Shown: positions 1 through 6,192, numbered from the stretch's first letter. The stretch: DNA of 6,192 nt from Bacteroidia bacterium (GCA_023254645.1 JALRLA010000158.1:1-6192), one strand, 5' to 3'. Numbers and translations are program-made. The notes: generated from the sequence alone by a model not told the origin.

Positions 1-1188
1 GGGGAGAAGCAGGAATTTTTCTTGGATAGCGTCATTGTCAACCGAGACAAACAGGTTGAAGCGGTGGGCTACATTCAAGACGACAGAGGCTTTACGCTCG
101 ATACCAAAATTGGCTACAAGGGCTTTGCTCAGGTGATTTCAGTCGAACCCCTGATTCGATTCACGGGTTACGTGAAACCCATGCACACCTTTGAAAATGT
201 GTTCCCCAGCGAGTGGTTGAAGTTCAACGGCCGCGTGAACCCCAAAGATGTGGTCATTCCCTTGTACGACCCGAGGGACAAACTCAACAAGAAGCAATAC
301 GTGGGCTTGTTCTTGGCCAGCGATTCCAGTCATGTGTACCCCTTGATGTTCTCTTGGAAGCGCCGCTACAGCGACCCTGCCATCACCAGCGATACGGGTA
401 TTTTGTATTGGGACGACGCTACGACCAGCTTCATGATTGGAGATTCGGCCCGATTGAGAATGGGAGCGTCCAAAGGTTCGTTCATCCAATTCAACGAATC
501 CAACCATAGCATTCATGCCGAGGGGCCTCTGGAGTTCGGATTGGAGACAGAGAATGTTCAGATGGTCAATGCCGGGGTGGCTGACTTGAGAGCCGGTGAT
601 TCCAGCTTCAGTTTCAACATGAGTTTGATGCTCAACTTCCCCATGCACAAAGACTACATGGCGGGATTGCGGAAGCTCTTAGAGACGAATTCCCTAAGAA
701 GCGCCAACATGAACAACCCTGCCTTTAAGGCAGACTTGATGGAAATGATGGAGAATCCCAAATCGGTGAAAACCGCCATTGAGCGATTGGATTTCGACGG
801 TACCTTGGTCTGCAAAGACGAGTTGGAATACACCTTCGTCATCAGTGATGCTGATTTCAGATGGGATTCCCGCATGCGCGGCATGTGGTGCAGCGACGAT
901 GTGACCTTGGCTGCCATGGGCGGTCAGTCTGTGGGCAAGCGCATCAACGTGACCATGATGCTGGAACACAAGCGCAGCGGCGAGAACTTGCATTTGTACA
1001 TGGACTTGGGTTCAGGAGAATTCTTCTATGTGAACCTCACCAAGACCATTGCTTACATCTACTGCAACAATGCCGACATGAAGATGTTGTTGGCTGAAAC
1101 AGCTGACAAAATCAAGGCTGACAACTTCTACATACGCCCGACTACCGAGCGCAATGTGGAGCGTTTCTTGCGCCGCATTGGCGATTGA
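1..1188 (+). CDS. Large conserved protein of unknown function, C-terminal part (5' partial)
   Basis: The frame is open from base 1 and ends at TGA 1186-1188, giving at least 395 residues. The TTG at 22 is simply the first start-like codon inside an already open frame; the bases before it (reading G-E-K-Q-E-F-F) fit as coding, so the true start lies outside the window. The visible part is mostly alternating hydrophobic and polar stretches of predicted beta character, with a helical insert around residues 215-265 (rich in Met, Leu, Asn and Lys). It has no transmembrane segment and no catalytic motif that I recognise. Its style matches very large (often over 1000 residues) conserved unknown proteins of Bacteroidota, but I recall this only as an impression and assign no function. 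It converges on truA across a 57 bp spacer. Coding is well supported by length, composition and a natural ending; the function is unknown. Confidence 0.85.
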   Translation, partial: GEKQEFFLDSVIVNRDKQVEAVGYIQDDRGFTLDTKIGYKGFAQVISVEPLIRFTGYVKPMHTFENVFPSEWLKFNGRVNPKDVVIPLYDPRDKLNKKQYVGLFLASDSSHVYPLMFSWKRRYSDPAITSDTGILYWDDATTSFMIGDSARLRMGASKGSFIQFNESNHSIHAEGPLEFGLETENVQMVNAGVADLRAGDSSFSFNMSLMLNFPMHKDYMAGLRKLLETNSLRSANMNNPAFKADLMEMMENPKSVKTAIERLDFDGTLVCKDELEYTFVISDADFRWDSRMRGMWCSDDVTLAAMGGQSVGKRINVTMMLEHKRSGENLHLYMDLGSGEFFYVNLTKTIAYIYCNNADMKMLLAETADKIKADNFYIRPTTERNVERFLRRIGD

Positions 1189-1214
1189 GGAACCTACCTG
1201 TGCAGGATTTGCAT

Positions 1215-1240
1215 GGCTGAAGGCAATCCCTTCGCAAGCC
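1215..1240. terminator. Hairpin in the convergent spacer, possible two-way terminator
   Basis: Between the stops of the left-edge gene and truA lies an imperfect inverted repeat: GGCT-GAAGG (1215-1223), loop CAATC (1224-1228), CCTTC (1229-1233), a three-base bulge GCA, then AGCC (1237-1240). The stem has 5 + 4 pairs. No T-tract follows on either strand, so it is not a textbook intrinsic terminator. Its location between two converging genes is the main argument for a role in ending transcription. Confidence 0.3.
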
Positions 1241-1245
1241 GTGAA

Positions 1246-1971
1246 TCAATAAATCAAATGGGTGAGGGATAGACCCCGAGCAGGGACGCTGTTTCCCGCT
1301 TCGCTTCGCTGAGCCGCCGCCAATAGGCTAGGCATGCTTTCGGCATCGATTTTTCCTTGGCCCACTTCCATCACGGTCCCTACGATGGCCCGCACCATGT
1401 TTCTTAAAAAGCGATCAGCTTTGATTTCAAACAACAGGCCGTTTGGTGTTTCCACCCATCGGGCTTGCCGCAAATCGCAGACCGGATTGCCGTTGGGGAT
1501 TTCGCCTTTGCAGAAGGAAGTAAAGCTGCGCCTGCCAATCAGCAGGGAGGCGGCGTGGTTCATGGCTTGAACGTTCAACTCATAGGGAAAATGCCAGCTG
1601 TCGCGAGCCAAAAATGGATTTTTACTTCTATGTATTCGGTATTCGTATCCGCGCTCCAAGCAGTGGTAGCGAGCATGAAAATCATCGGCACAGGGTTCAA
1701 GGCTCTGAATGGCGATGGCCTCGGGTAAGAGTTTGTTCAGTCGATAAGCCAATTCGTTGGGATGCTGATCGGGAAGATCGGCATGGGCGGTGTAAGCGCG
1801 AGCGTGAACGCCTGCATCGGTTCTACCGCATCCGACGATTTCAATCGCAGAACCACACAATTGGCTCAATTTGCTTTCGATTTCCCCTTGAATGCTGGGT
1901 GCGTTGTTTTGACGCTGCCACCCGGCATAATCGGTGCCGTCGTACTGAAGATCCAGGCGTACGCGGGGCAT
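1246..1971 (-). CDS. truA: tRNA pseudouridine(38-40) synthase TruA
   Basis: TruA converts uridines 38-40 in the anticodon stem-loop of many tRNAs to pseudouridine, in the cytoplasm. The 241 residues show the family signatures in order: YDGTDYAGWQRQ (10-21), IQGEIE (27-32), GRTDAGVHA (49-57) containing the catalytic aspartate D52, FTSFCKG in the middle of the second half, FLRNMVR (188-194) and VGTVMEVGQG (197-206). The length is normal for bacterial TruA. I chose ATG 1971-1969 because the protein then begins M-P-R-V-R-L directly before the first beta strand, as in the family. The frame could start 51 bases earlier at 2022, but that adds an Arg/His-rich extension that overlaps the thiolase 3' end. 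The stop is TGA at 1248-1246. It starts 2 bp after the thiolase stop, so the pair is probably co-transcribed and perhaps translationally coupled. No Shine-Dalgarno is visible before it. Confidence 0.96.
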   Translation of the reverse strand: MPRVRLDLQYDGTDYAGWQRQNNAPSIQGEIESKLSQLCGSAIEIVGCGRTDAGVHARAYTAHADLPDQHPNELAYRLNKLLPEAIAIQSLEPCADDFHARYHCLERGYEYRIHRSKNPFLARDSWHFPYELNVQAMNHAASLLIGRRSFTSFCKGEIPNGNPVCDLRQARWVETPNGLLFEIKADRFLRNMVRAIVGTVMEVGQGKIDAESMPSLLAAAQRSEAGNSVPARGLSLTHLIY

Positions 1972-1973
1972 GG

Positions 1974-3173
1974 TTACACGTTTTCGAATACAATGGCGGC
2001 GCCTTGGCCTACTCCTATGCACATGGTGGCCAAGCCGTATTTGAGGCTTTTGTCGCGGTTCATGCGGTGAAGCAAAGTGGCAGAAATACGGGTACCTGAG
2101 GCTCCCAAGGGGTGACCAATGGCTATGCTTCCCCCCTGCGGATTGACCTTAGACCGATCAATGCCCAATTCCTTCATGGAGGCTAATACCTGAGAGGCAA
2201 AGGCTTCGTTCAATTCGAAGGTGTCAATATCAGAAACAGAAAGGCCTGCATTTTTGAGGGCCTTTTGGGTAGCGGGGACGGGACCTATACCCATGATGGC
2301 AGGGTCTACGCCCGCTGCGCCAATGCTCTTGATTTTGACCATGGCTTTCAAGCCCAAGCGCTCCAAAACGGCGCCGGAAACCAAGATACAGGCGGCGGCT
2401 CCATCGTTGATGCCGCTGGCGTTTCCCGCTGTTACGCTGCCGCCCTCGCGAAAGGCAGGTTTGAGGCCCGCCAAGGTGGGCAAATCACTCAAACGAGGAT
2501 GCTCATCGGTGTCAAATATCAAGGGGTCTTGTTTGCGACGGGGTATGGAAACGGGAATGATTTCGTTCTTGAACAAACCCGCTTCTTGCGCCTTTTTCCA
2601 ATTGGTTTGGGTTTCAAAGGCGAATTGGTCTTGCTCTTGGCGGCTGATGCCAAAGCGCTCTGCCACGTTTTCGGCCGTTTCACCCATGGAGTAGGGATGG
2701 TGCAGCTTGCTCAGGGCAGGGTTGGTGAAGCGCCAGCCAATGGTGGTGTCGTAAATTTCAGCGCTTCGGGCCCAGGCATTTTCGGCTTTGGCCATCACAA
2801 AAGGAGCGCGGGTCATGGATTCAGTGCCGCCGGCTACGATGATTTCGGCTTGCCCACTGGCAATGGCCATGAACCCATTCATCATGCTCTGCAATCCAGA
2901 GGCACAAAGACGGTTGACGGTGTATCCAGGTACTGTCTCGGGTATTCCAGCCAACAAGGAGGCCATGCGAGCCACGTTTCGGTTGTCTTCTCCTGCCTGG
3001 TTGGCGGCACCGAGAATCACCTCGTCGATGTGGCTAGGATCAATGCTGGGATTTCGTTCCAGCAAGGCTTTCAGCGCCTGGGCGGCCAAATCATCGGGTC
3101 GAACCGATGCCAAACTACCTCCAAACTTGCCCACTGCCGTGCGCACGATGTCCAGCACAAATACCTCGTTCAT
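1974..3173 (-). CDS. Thiolase (acetyl-CoA C-acyltransferase), PcaF/PaaJ-like
   Basis: A type I (degradative) thiolase: it cleaves 3-ketoacyl-CoA with CoA to give acetyl-CoA and a shortened acyl-CoA, or runs in reverse. From ATG 3173 it has 399 residues, typical for the family. The active site is complete: nucleophile C90 in NRLCASG, the NEAFA motif near residue 320, H354 in GHPLGASG, and C385 in MCIGVGQG. The stretch IYDTTIGWRF followed by SMGETAENVA resembles beta-ketoadipyl-CoA/3-oxoadipyl-CoA thiolases (PcaF, PaaJ), but substrate cannot be fixed from this and no other aromatic- or fatty-acid-degradation gene is in the window, so I give no gene symbol. Three codons upstream in frame is a TTG (3182); ATG gives M-N-E-V-F-V-L-D, close to the usual thiolase start, and is preferred. 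No Shine-Dalgarno is present. truA follows 2 bp after its TAA. Confidence 0.95.
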   Translation of the reverse strand: MNEVFVLDIVRTAVGKFGGSLASVRPDDLAAQALKALLERNPSIDPSHIDEVILGAANQAGEDNRNVARMASLLAGIPETVPGYTVNRLCASGLQSMMNGFMAIASGQAEIIVAGGTESMTRAPFVMAKAENAWARSAEIYDTTIGWRFTNPALSKLHHPYSMGETAENVAERFGISRQEQDQFAFETQTNWKKAQEAGLFKNEIIPVSIPRRKQDPLIFDTDEHPRLSDLPTLAGLKPAFREGGSVTAGNASGINDGAAACILVSGAVLERLGLKAMVKIKSIGAAGVDPAIMGIGPVPATQKALKNAGLSVSDIDTFELNEAFASQVLASMKELGIDRSKVNPQGGSIAIGHPLGASGTRISATLLHRMNRDKSLKYGLATMCIGVGQGAAIVFENV

Positions 3174-3244
3174 GTCGTGCAAATTTGGTCATTTTTTCGC
3201 GAATGGCAGTACCGCAAGGTTTACATGTCTTTAGATTTGTATAC

Positions 3245-3745
3245 ATGGCTTGGGTTCGAAAAGGTCTGCTCTGGGTTTTCTTGATTTCCGTTTTGGGGAG
3301 TCAGGTATTGCAGTGCGAGGCCTGGATGCGAAAAGCCGAACGACGCCAAAAAGCCTATTTGCATCGGGTAGAAGCCGAGAAAGGGGAAACCCTATGGGTG
3401 CCCAAAAGCCAGTATGCTCAAGTGCAGAAGGGTAGCGAAATTTGGGTAAATGGAAAGCTATACGACGTATTTCACTGCCAGGAAGAGGGCAATGGATTCC
3501 GCGTAATGGCGATCCGGGACGAATTGGAAACCTGGGCCTTACGCTCTTTTTTGCGCAGCCAGAATGGGCCTCATCCGCTGCAAGATAAAGGACAAGTCGT
3601 TTCGTTAAACCCCGTATGGTGGGATCAAGTTTGGGTGTCGCACGTTCCGGGCCCATTGGGTCAGCTTTTCGCATACCCGGATTCTGGTTTCAAGGCCCCG
3701 AAACACAAGCTAGGCCCACTTTCCCCACCGCCCGAACAAGTTTGA
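3245..3745 (+). CDS. Small exported or membrane-anchored protein of unknown function, upstream of the TonB receptor
   Basis: The frame can be extended back to 3107, but that part is antisense to the thiolase and its residues do not look like protein. ATG 3245 gives a clear N-terminal export signal: W-V-R-K, then a hydrophobic run at about 7-22, then a polar Arg/Lys/Glu segment. The product has 166 residues. C24 lies just after the hydrophobic run, but V-L-Q-C is a poor lipobox, so a lipoprotein is doubtful; a cleaved signal peptide or a single N-terminal anchor is more likely. After it come a beta-like core with GSEIWVNGKLYDV (63-75), a Trp-rich stretch (W125, W126, W130), and a Pro-rich end (PPPEQV, 161-166). 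I recognise no named domain. Small proteins of this style occur before TonB-dependent receptors in Bacteroidota, and the receptor starts 68 bp downstream on the same strand, so a shared role in uptake is possible but inferred. Confidence 0.75.
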   Translation: MAWVRKGLLWVFLISVLGSQVLQCEAWMRKAERRQKAYLHRVEAEKGETLWVPKSQYAQVQKGSEIWVNGKLYDVFHCQEEGNGFRVMAIRDELETWALRSFLRSQNGPHPLQDKGQVVSLNPVWWDQVWVSHVPGPLGQLFAYPDSGFKAPKHKLGPLSPPPEQV

Positions 3746-3758
3746 TGGATTCTGAACC

Positions 3759-3778
3759 TGGGCTTGGCCCATTTCTTT
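3759..3778 (+). terminator. Short hairpin with T-rich tail after the small exported protein gene
   Basis: TGGGC (3759-3763), loop TTG, GCCCA (3767-3771) forms a 5-bp GC-rich stem followed by TTTCTTT (3772-3778). It begins 13 bases after the stop of the upstream gene. The stem is short, so it would be a weak terminator or attenuator at best. Confidence 0.35.
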
Positions 3779-3806
3779 GACCCTTTAGAACAGGGTTTTC
3801 CATTTG
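3776..3806 (+). promoter_or_regulatory. Candidate Bacteroidota-type promoter for the TonB receptor
   Basis: TTTG at 3776-3779, a 19-base spacer, and TCCATTTG at 3799-3806 match the known Bacteroidota -33 TTTG / -7 TAnnTTTG pattern with one mismatch in the -7 box. Transcription would then begin only a few bases before the ATG at 3814, giving an almost leaderless message, which weakens the call. It also overlaps the second hairpin. Confidence 0.3.
3779..3799 (+). terminator. Second short hairpin with T-run before the receptor gene
   Basis: ACCCT (3780-3784) pairs with AGGGT (3792-3796) across a 7-base loop, with a possible extra G-T pair (3779/3797), and runs into TTTT at 3796-3799. It directly follows the first hairpin. 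The two together could reduce read-through from the small gene into the receptor gene. The stem is short and the call rests on inspection only. Confidence 0.3.
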
Positions 3807-3813
3807 AACTTAT

Positions 3814-6072
3814 ATGAAAATTACCTTTAATCATTTTATACAGGGCGTTTTCGTCGCGATCGGTTTGTTCATTCAACCGCTCGTTGCCCAAACACTCGAC
3901 AGCTCTCGGAGCGAGATCGAGTCGTTTGACGAAGTACTCATTTCAGCCAATCGATTGGGTGGTCAGCGTCGCTGGGCATTGGGTCAGATTGAGTCGATTG
4001 ATTACAAGAAAATCACGGCCGTACAAGCGCCGACTACGGCAGACCTTTTATCCCAAACGGGATTGGTGTACGTGCAAAAGAGCCAAGTAGGAGGCGGGTC
4101 TCCCGTGATGCGAGGCTTTGAAGCCAGCCGTGTACTTCTGGTGCTGGACGGTATTCGCATCAACAATGCCACCTTTCGGGCCGGCCATTTGCAGGACTTG
4201 ATTACCATCGACCCCCAGGCTTTGGGAGGAGTCGAGTTGTATTTTGGATCGGGTTCTACCCTGTACGGTAGCGATGCCCTGGGCGGTGTGGTGTATTTGA
4301 AGTCGCGTTCGCTCGCCTTTCAAGAGGAGGCCCAAATAAGGGGCAATGCCAGTGCTCGGTATTCGTCGGCCTTTGGTTCGATGGTTTACTCCAGCGGGCT
4401 GAGTTTCTCCAATGATCGTTGGAGTTTCTTGGGCCAATTTTCCCGTTCCAATTTCGGGGATTTGAAAACGGGTTCTAGCCGCAGTTACACGGATGTAGAA
4501 GGCTTCGGTATGCGACCCTGGTACGTTGGTCAGACAAGCGGGGCAGACGAATTGGTTTGGAACGAGGACCCGACTCGATTGGTGGGTTCTGGCTACCAGC
4601 AAGGCGATGCCTTGGCGAAGTTGAATTACCGAGCGGGCCGGCATGTGGTTGGAGCCTTGATTTCTGCATCGGCTAGCTCGGCCATACCTCGATTTGATCG
4701 TTTGAATCTGTTCTCCTTGACCCAAGCGGGAGAAGTGAAGCCCAAATTTGCCGAGTGGAACTACCAGCCTCAGAATCGAAGTTTGGCGGCTTTGAGCTGG
4801 CGCAGCTTTGGATCAGAAGCAGCGGCTAGGCAAGGGGTTCAACCCATTCAACAAATAACCGTTGCCATTCAGAACTTTGAAGTGGGTCGTTATTCGCGTC
4901 GATTTGGCGTCGATTGGGGTCAAACGCAGCTTGACAAGGTTCGTCAGCTGACCTTAAACTTCGATCGCCATGCTCAGCTAGGTTCTTGGAAGTTTCAATA
5001 CGGCGCCGAAGCGGTTGCCAATGATGTGCAGAGCTCGGCCTTCCAAACCAATTCCTGGACGGGAGAGCAAAAGAGCAGCAAGGATACGCGCTATGCTGAC
5101 AGTTTTGCCACCACTTTTTCAGCGGCGCTGTATGGGCAAGTGAACAAAATGCTCTTCGAACAAACCCTGTTGCAGGTAGGAGCACGATTGACGCAATACC
5201 AGGCACAAGCGGCTTTTACTCAATATAATTACTGGGGCTTGGATTATGGAACCGCTGATATTCATACGACGGCACCTGTATTTAATGTAGGATTGAATCA
5301 TGAGCTAAAGGAGAATTGGCATGCCAAGGTTTCGGCCAATTCGGCTTTGCGCAACCCCAATTTGGATGATTTGACCAAGTTGTTTGAATCTCAGCCGGGT
5401 GAGAAATACATCATGCCCAATACCGCTTTGGGCAACGAGTCGAGCCAAACCTTTGATGCTTCCATTCACGGAATCCAACAGAGTGTGTGGCAGCTAGAGG
5501 CGGGTATGTATCACACCCGAATCAAAGGTTTGTTGATCGATCAACCCGTGCAGCCCGTGGGTTGGAACTTGCCCATCATGGTGGTGTATAGAGGTTTGTT
5601 GACTCCGGTCTACCAAATGACCAATGCTGCCCAGGGTTGGGTCAATGGGGCCTATGCCTCGTTCAAGCGGGTGGTTTTTGATGGCAAGATTGGATTTTTT
5701 CGCTCCTTGAGTGTAGATGCCAAAGTGGCCCTGACAAAGGGTCAATACCAGCGAAGCGATAGCGCTCTGTGGGAGCCTTTGGATCACATTCCACCTACCT
5801 ATGGTTCGTTTGGTATGAAAACCCGATTGCCCTGGGGAACGCTGGAATACTATGCCCTTTTTCAAGGCTCCAAAAAGGCCGAAGATTATTCCAATAGCGG
5901 GGAAGACAATGTGGGCTCGACCCCTAATGGGACCTACAACCCTTCTTGGATGACGCATAACCTGCGCTGGGTGACGGAAATCAGCTCGAAGTGGAATTGC
6001 GTGATCAATCTGGAGAACATATCCGATTTGCAGTACCGAACCTTTGCCTCAGGCGTGTCCGCGCCGGGGTGA
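3814..6072 (+). CDS. TonB-dependent outer-membrane receptor, hemoglobin/transferrin/lactoferrin type; C-terminal end replaced at a chimeric joint
   Basis: An outer-membrane beta-barrel transporter that imports large ligands using energy from TonB-ExbBD. From ATG 3814, residues 1-25 form a signal peptide (K2, hydrophobic core, likely cleavage after V-A before Q26). A TonB-box-like D-E-V-L-I-S-A follows at 39-45. The plug domain spans about 60-165, with GGGSPVMRGFEASRVLLVLD (93-112), RINNATFRAGHLQDL (115-129) and GSTLYGSDALGGVV (147-160). That block is characteristic of the heme/hemoglobin, transferrin and lactoferrin receptor group, so heme or iron uptake is the likeliest role, but the ligand is not proven. 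There is no N-terminal carboxypeptidase-like repeat domain. The remaining ~590 residues are barrel, with Asn/Tyr/Trp-rich strands, ending at LQYRTFASGVSAPG and then TGA 6070-6072. In this family R-N and a final aromatic-ending strand normally follow that motif, so about ten native residues are missing, replaced by unrelated DNA. Confidence 0.93.
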   Translation: MKITFNHFIQGVFVAIGLFIQPLVAQTLDSSRSEIESFDEVLISANRLGGQRRWALGQIESIDYKKITAVQAPTTADLLSQTGLVYVQKSQVGGGSPVMRGFEASRVLLVLDGIRINNATFRAGHLQDLITIDPQALGGVELYFGSGSTLYGSDALGGVVYLKSRSLAFQEEAQIRGNASARYSSAFGSMVYSSGLSFSNDRWSFLGQFSRSNFGDLKTGSSRSYTDVEGFGMRPWYVGQTSGADELVWNEDPTRLVGSGYQQGDALAKLNYRAGRHVVGALISASASSAIPRFDRLNLFSLTQAGEVKPKFAEWNYQPQNRSLAALSWRSFGSEAAARQGVQPIQQITVAIQNFEVGRYSRRFGVDWGQTQLDKVRQLTLNFDRHAQLGSWKFQYGAEAVANDVQSSAFQTNSWTGEQKSSKDTRYADSFATTFSAALYGQVNKMLFEQTLLQVGARLTQYQAQAAFTQYNYWGLDYGTADIHTTAPVFNVGLNHELKENWHAKVSANSALRNPNLDDLTKLFESQPGEKYIMPNTALGNESSQTFDASIHGIQQSVWQLEAGMYHTRIKGLLIDQPVQPVGWNLPIMVVYRGLLTPVYQMTNAAQGWVNGAYASFKRVVFDGKIGFFRSLSVDAKVALTKGQYQRSDSALWEPLDHIPPTYGSFGMKTRLPWGTLEYYALFQGSKKAEDYSNSGEDNVGSTPNGTYNPSWMTHNLRWVTEISSKWNCVINLENISDLQYRTFASGVSAPG
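6057..6070. other. Joint between Bacteroidota receptor DNA and high-GC foreign DNA
   Basis: Up to about 6069 the plus strand reads as a conserved receptor C-terminal motif (F-A-S-G-V-S-A-P-G). From about 6057 rightwards the minus strand reads as PabC (H-P-G-A-D). About 13 bases (6057-6069) therefore make sense in both, and the switch lies within or beside them. No repeat, insertion-sequence end or attachment-site structure is visible at the joint. An assembly or library chimera through a short shared sequence is the simplest reading. Confidence 0.75.
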
Positions 6073-6192
6073 ACCGCCCTGGCCGCGTCGTACACCTCCC
6101 GGAGGGTGGTCTTGTGGAAGAGGAGATGGTCGGAGGAGTCCACCGGGGAGCGGGCCAGCGCCAGGCGCAGGGGACCGCGGGCCGGCTCCAGC
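6057..6192 (-). CDS. Fragment of a class IV aminotransferase, PabC (4-amino-4-deoxychorismate lyase) type, from a high-GC genome
   Basis: Read on the minus strand from 6191, the frame is open to the joint and gives about 45 residues. They include PVDSSDHLLFHKTTLREVYD and then ARAVHPGAD. In PabC enzymes, and in PabB-PabC fusions common in actinobacteria, the pattern F-x-x-H-K-T-T-x-R-x-x-Y followed by a D-D-x-L-L-x-N segment surrounds the lysine that binds pyridoxal phosphate; here that lysine is codon 6113-6111. The enzyme makes 4-aminobenzoate from aminodeoxychorismate for folate synthesis. Both ends are missing: the left by the joint, the right by the window edge. The reading after HPGAD (T-P-E-A...) is antisense receptor sequence and does not belong to it. 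Its GC content (about 73% over 6070-6192) and GC-rich third codon positions differ sharply from the rest of the window. The family call is from motif memory, without a search. Confidence 0.7.

Noticed and set aside
1972..2022. 17-residue N-terminal extension of TruA
   Set aside because: It overlaps the thiolase 3' end, is Arg/His-rich and has no counterpart in the TruA family, whose proteins start right before the first strand.
3232..3239. TAGATTTG, a perfect match to the Bacteroidota -7 box, before the small exported protein gene
   Set aside because: No TTTG or TTG lies 17-23 bases upstream and the start would fall at the ATG itself, so a single box in AT-rich sequence is not enough.
3107..3244. 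Extended N-terminus for the small exported protein
   Set aside because: This part is antisense to the thiolase start and its Cys/Pro/Arg-rich residues would bury the clear signal sequence that begins at ATG 3245.
2265..3284. Long plus-strand open frame (339 residues) opposite the thiolase
   Set aside because: It lies fully antisense to a thiolase with all catalytic motifs; its residues are His/Gly-rich with no domain, as expected for a shadow frame.
4048..4725. Minus-strand open frame (225 residues) inside the receptor gene
   Set aside because: It overlaps the conserved plug and early barrel in antisense, shows no motif, and has composition typical of a shadow.
5934..6143. Minus-strand 69-residue open frame near the right end taken as one gene
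   Set aside because: It is a composite: its first part is the PabC fragment (entered at an internal GTG), and the part below about 6057 is antisense receptor sequence.
6070..6192. Natural mobile-element insertion or gene fusion at the right end
   Set aside because: No inverted repeats, target duplication, integrase or attachment-like sequence is visible, and the fragment is an enzyme interior in antisense; a chimera explains it with fewer assumptions.
1..6192. tRNA or rRNA genes, CRISPR arrays, riboswitches
   Set aside because: Spacers are all under about 75 bp and no repeat-spacer pattern, cloverleaf or conserved riboswitch core was seen by eye.

Overview
The main body of the window (bases 1 to about 6056) looks like one stretch of a Bacteroidota chromosome, probably of the Flavobacteriales or a related environmental lineage. 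The evidence is a large SusC-era style TonB-dependent receptor of the hemoglobin/transferrin/lactoferrin type preceded by a small exported protein, a very large Bacteroidota-type conserved unknown protein at the left edge, no Shine-Dalgarno sequences before the starts, and a candidate promoter of the TTTG / TAnnTTTG kind. This assignment comes from protein style only; no database search was possible.

Layout: (1) bases 1-1188, plus strand, the C-terminal 395 residues of a large protein of unknown function, cut by the window edge. (2) 1189-1245, a short convergent spacer with a hairpin that could end transcription from both sides. (3) 3173-1246, minus strand, a two-gene unit: a thiolase (acetyl-CoA C-acyltransferase, PcaF/PaaJ-like) followed after 2 bp by the tRNA pseudouridine synthase truA. 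(4) 3174-3244, a 71 bp divergent spacer. (5) 3245-3745, plus strand, a 166-residue exported or membrane-anchored protein of unknown function. (6) 3746-3813, a spacer with two small hairpins and a candidate promoter. (7) 3814-6072, plus strand, a TonB-dependent outer-membrane receptor. (8) From about 6057 to the end, unrelated high-GC DNA carrying, on the minus strand, a fragment of a class IV aminotransferase (PabC, 4-amino-4-deoxychorismate lyase type).

How the genes work together: the thiolase and truA have no metabolic link and probably share only a transcript. The small exported protein and the receptor may be one transport unit, with the receptor taking up a large iron- or heme-type ligand using TonB energy; this is inferred from adjacency and family.

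The most notable point is the right end. The receptor reading frame runs into a conserved C-terminal motif and then stops abruptly exactly where base composition jumps to about 73% GC and an antisense PabC reading frame begins. Around 13 bases at the joint can be read sensibly in both families. The simplest explanation is an artificial chimera (assembly or library) joined through a short shared sequence, not a natural fusion. I did not find a convincing new biological system here; apart from the joint, the window looks like ordinary chromosomal DNA with two uncharacterised proteins.
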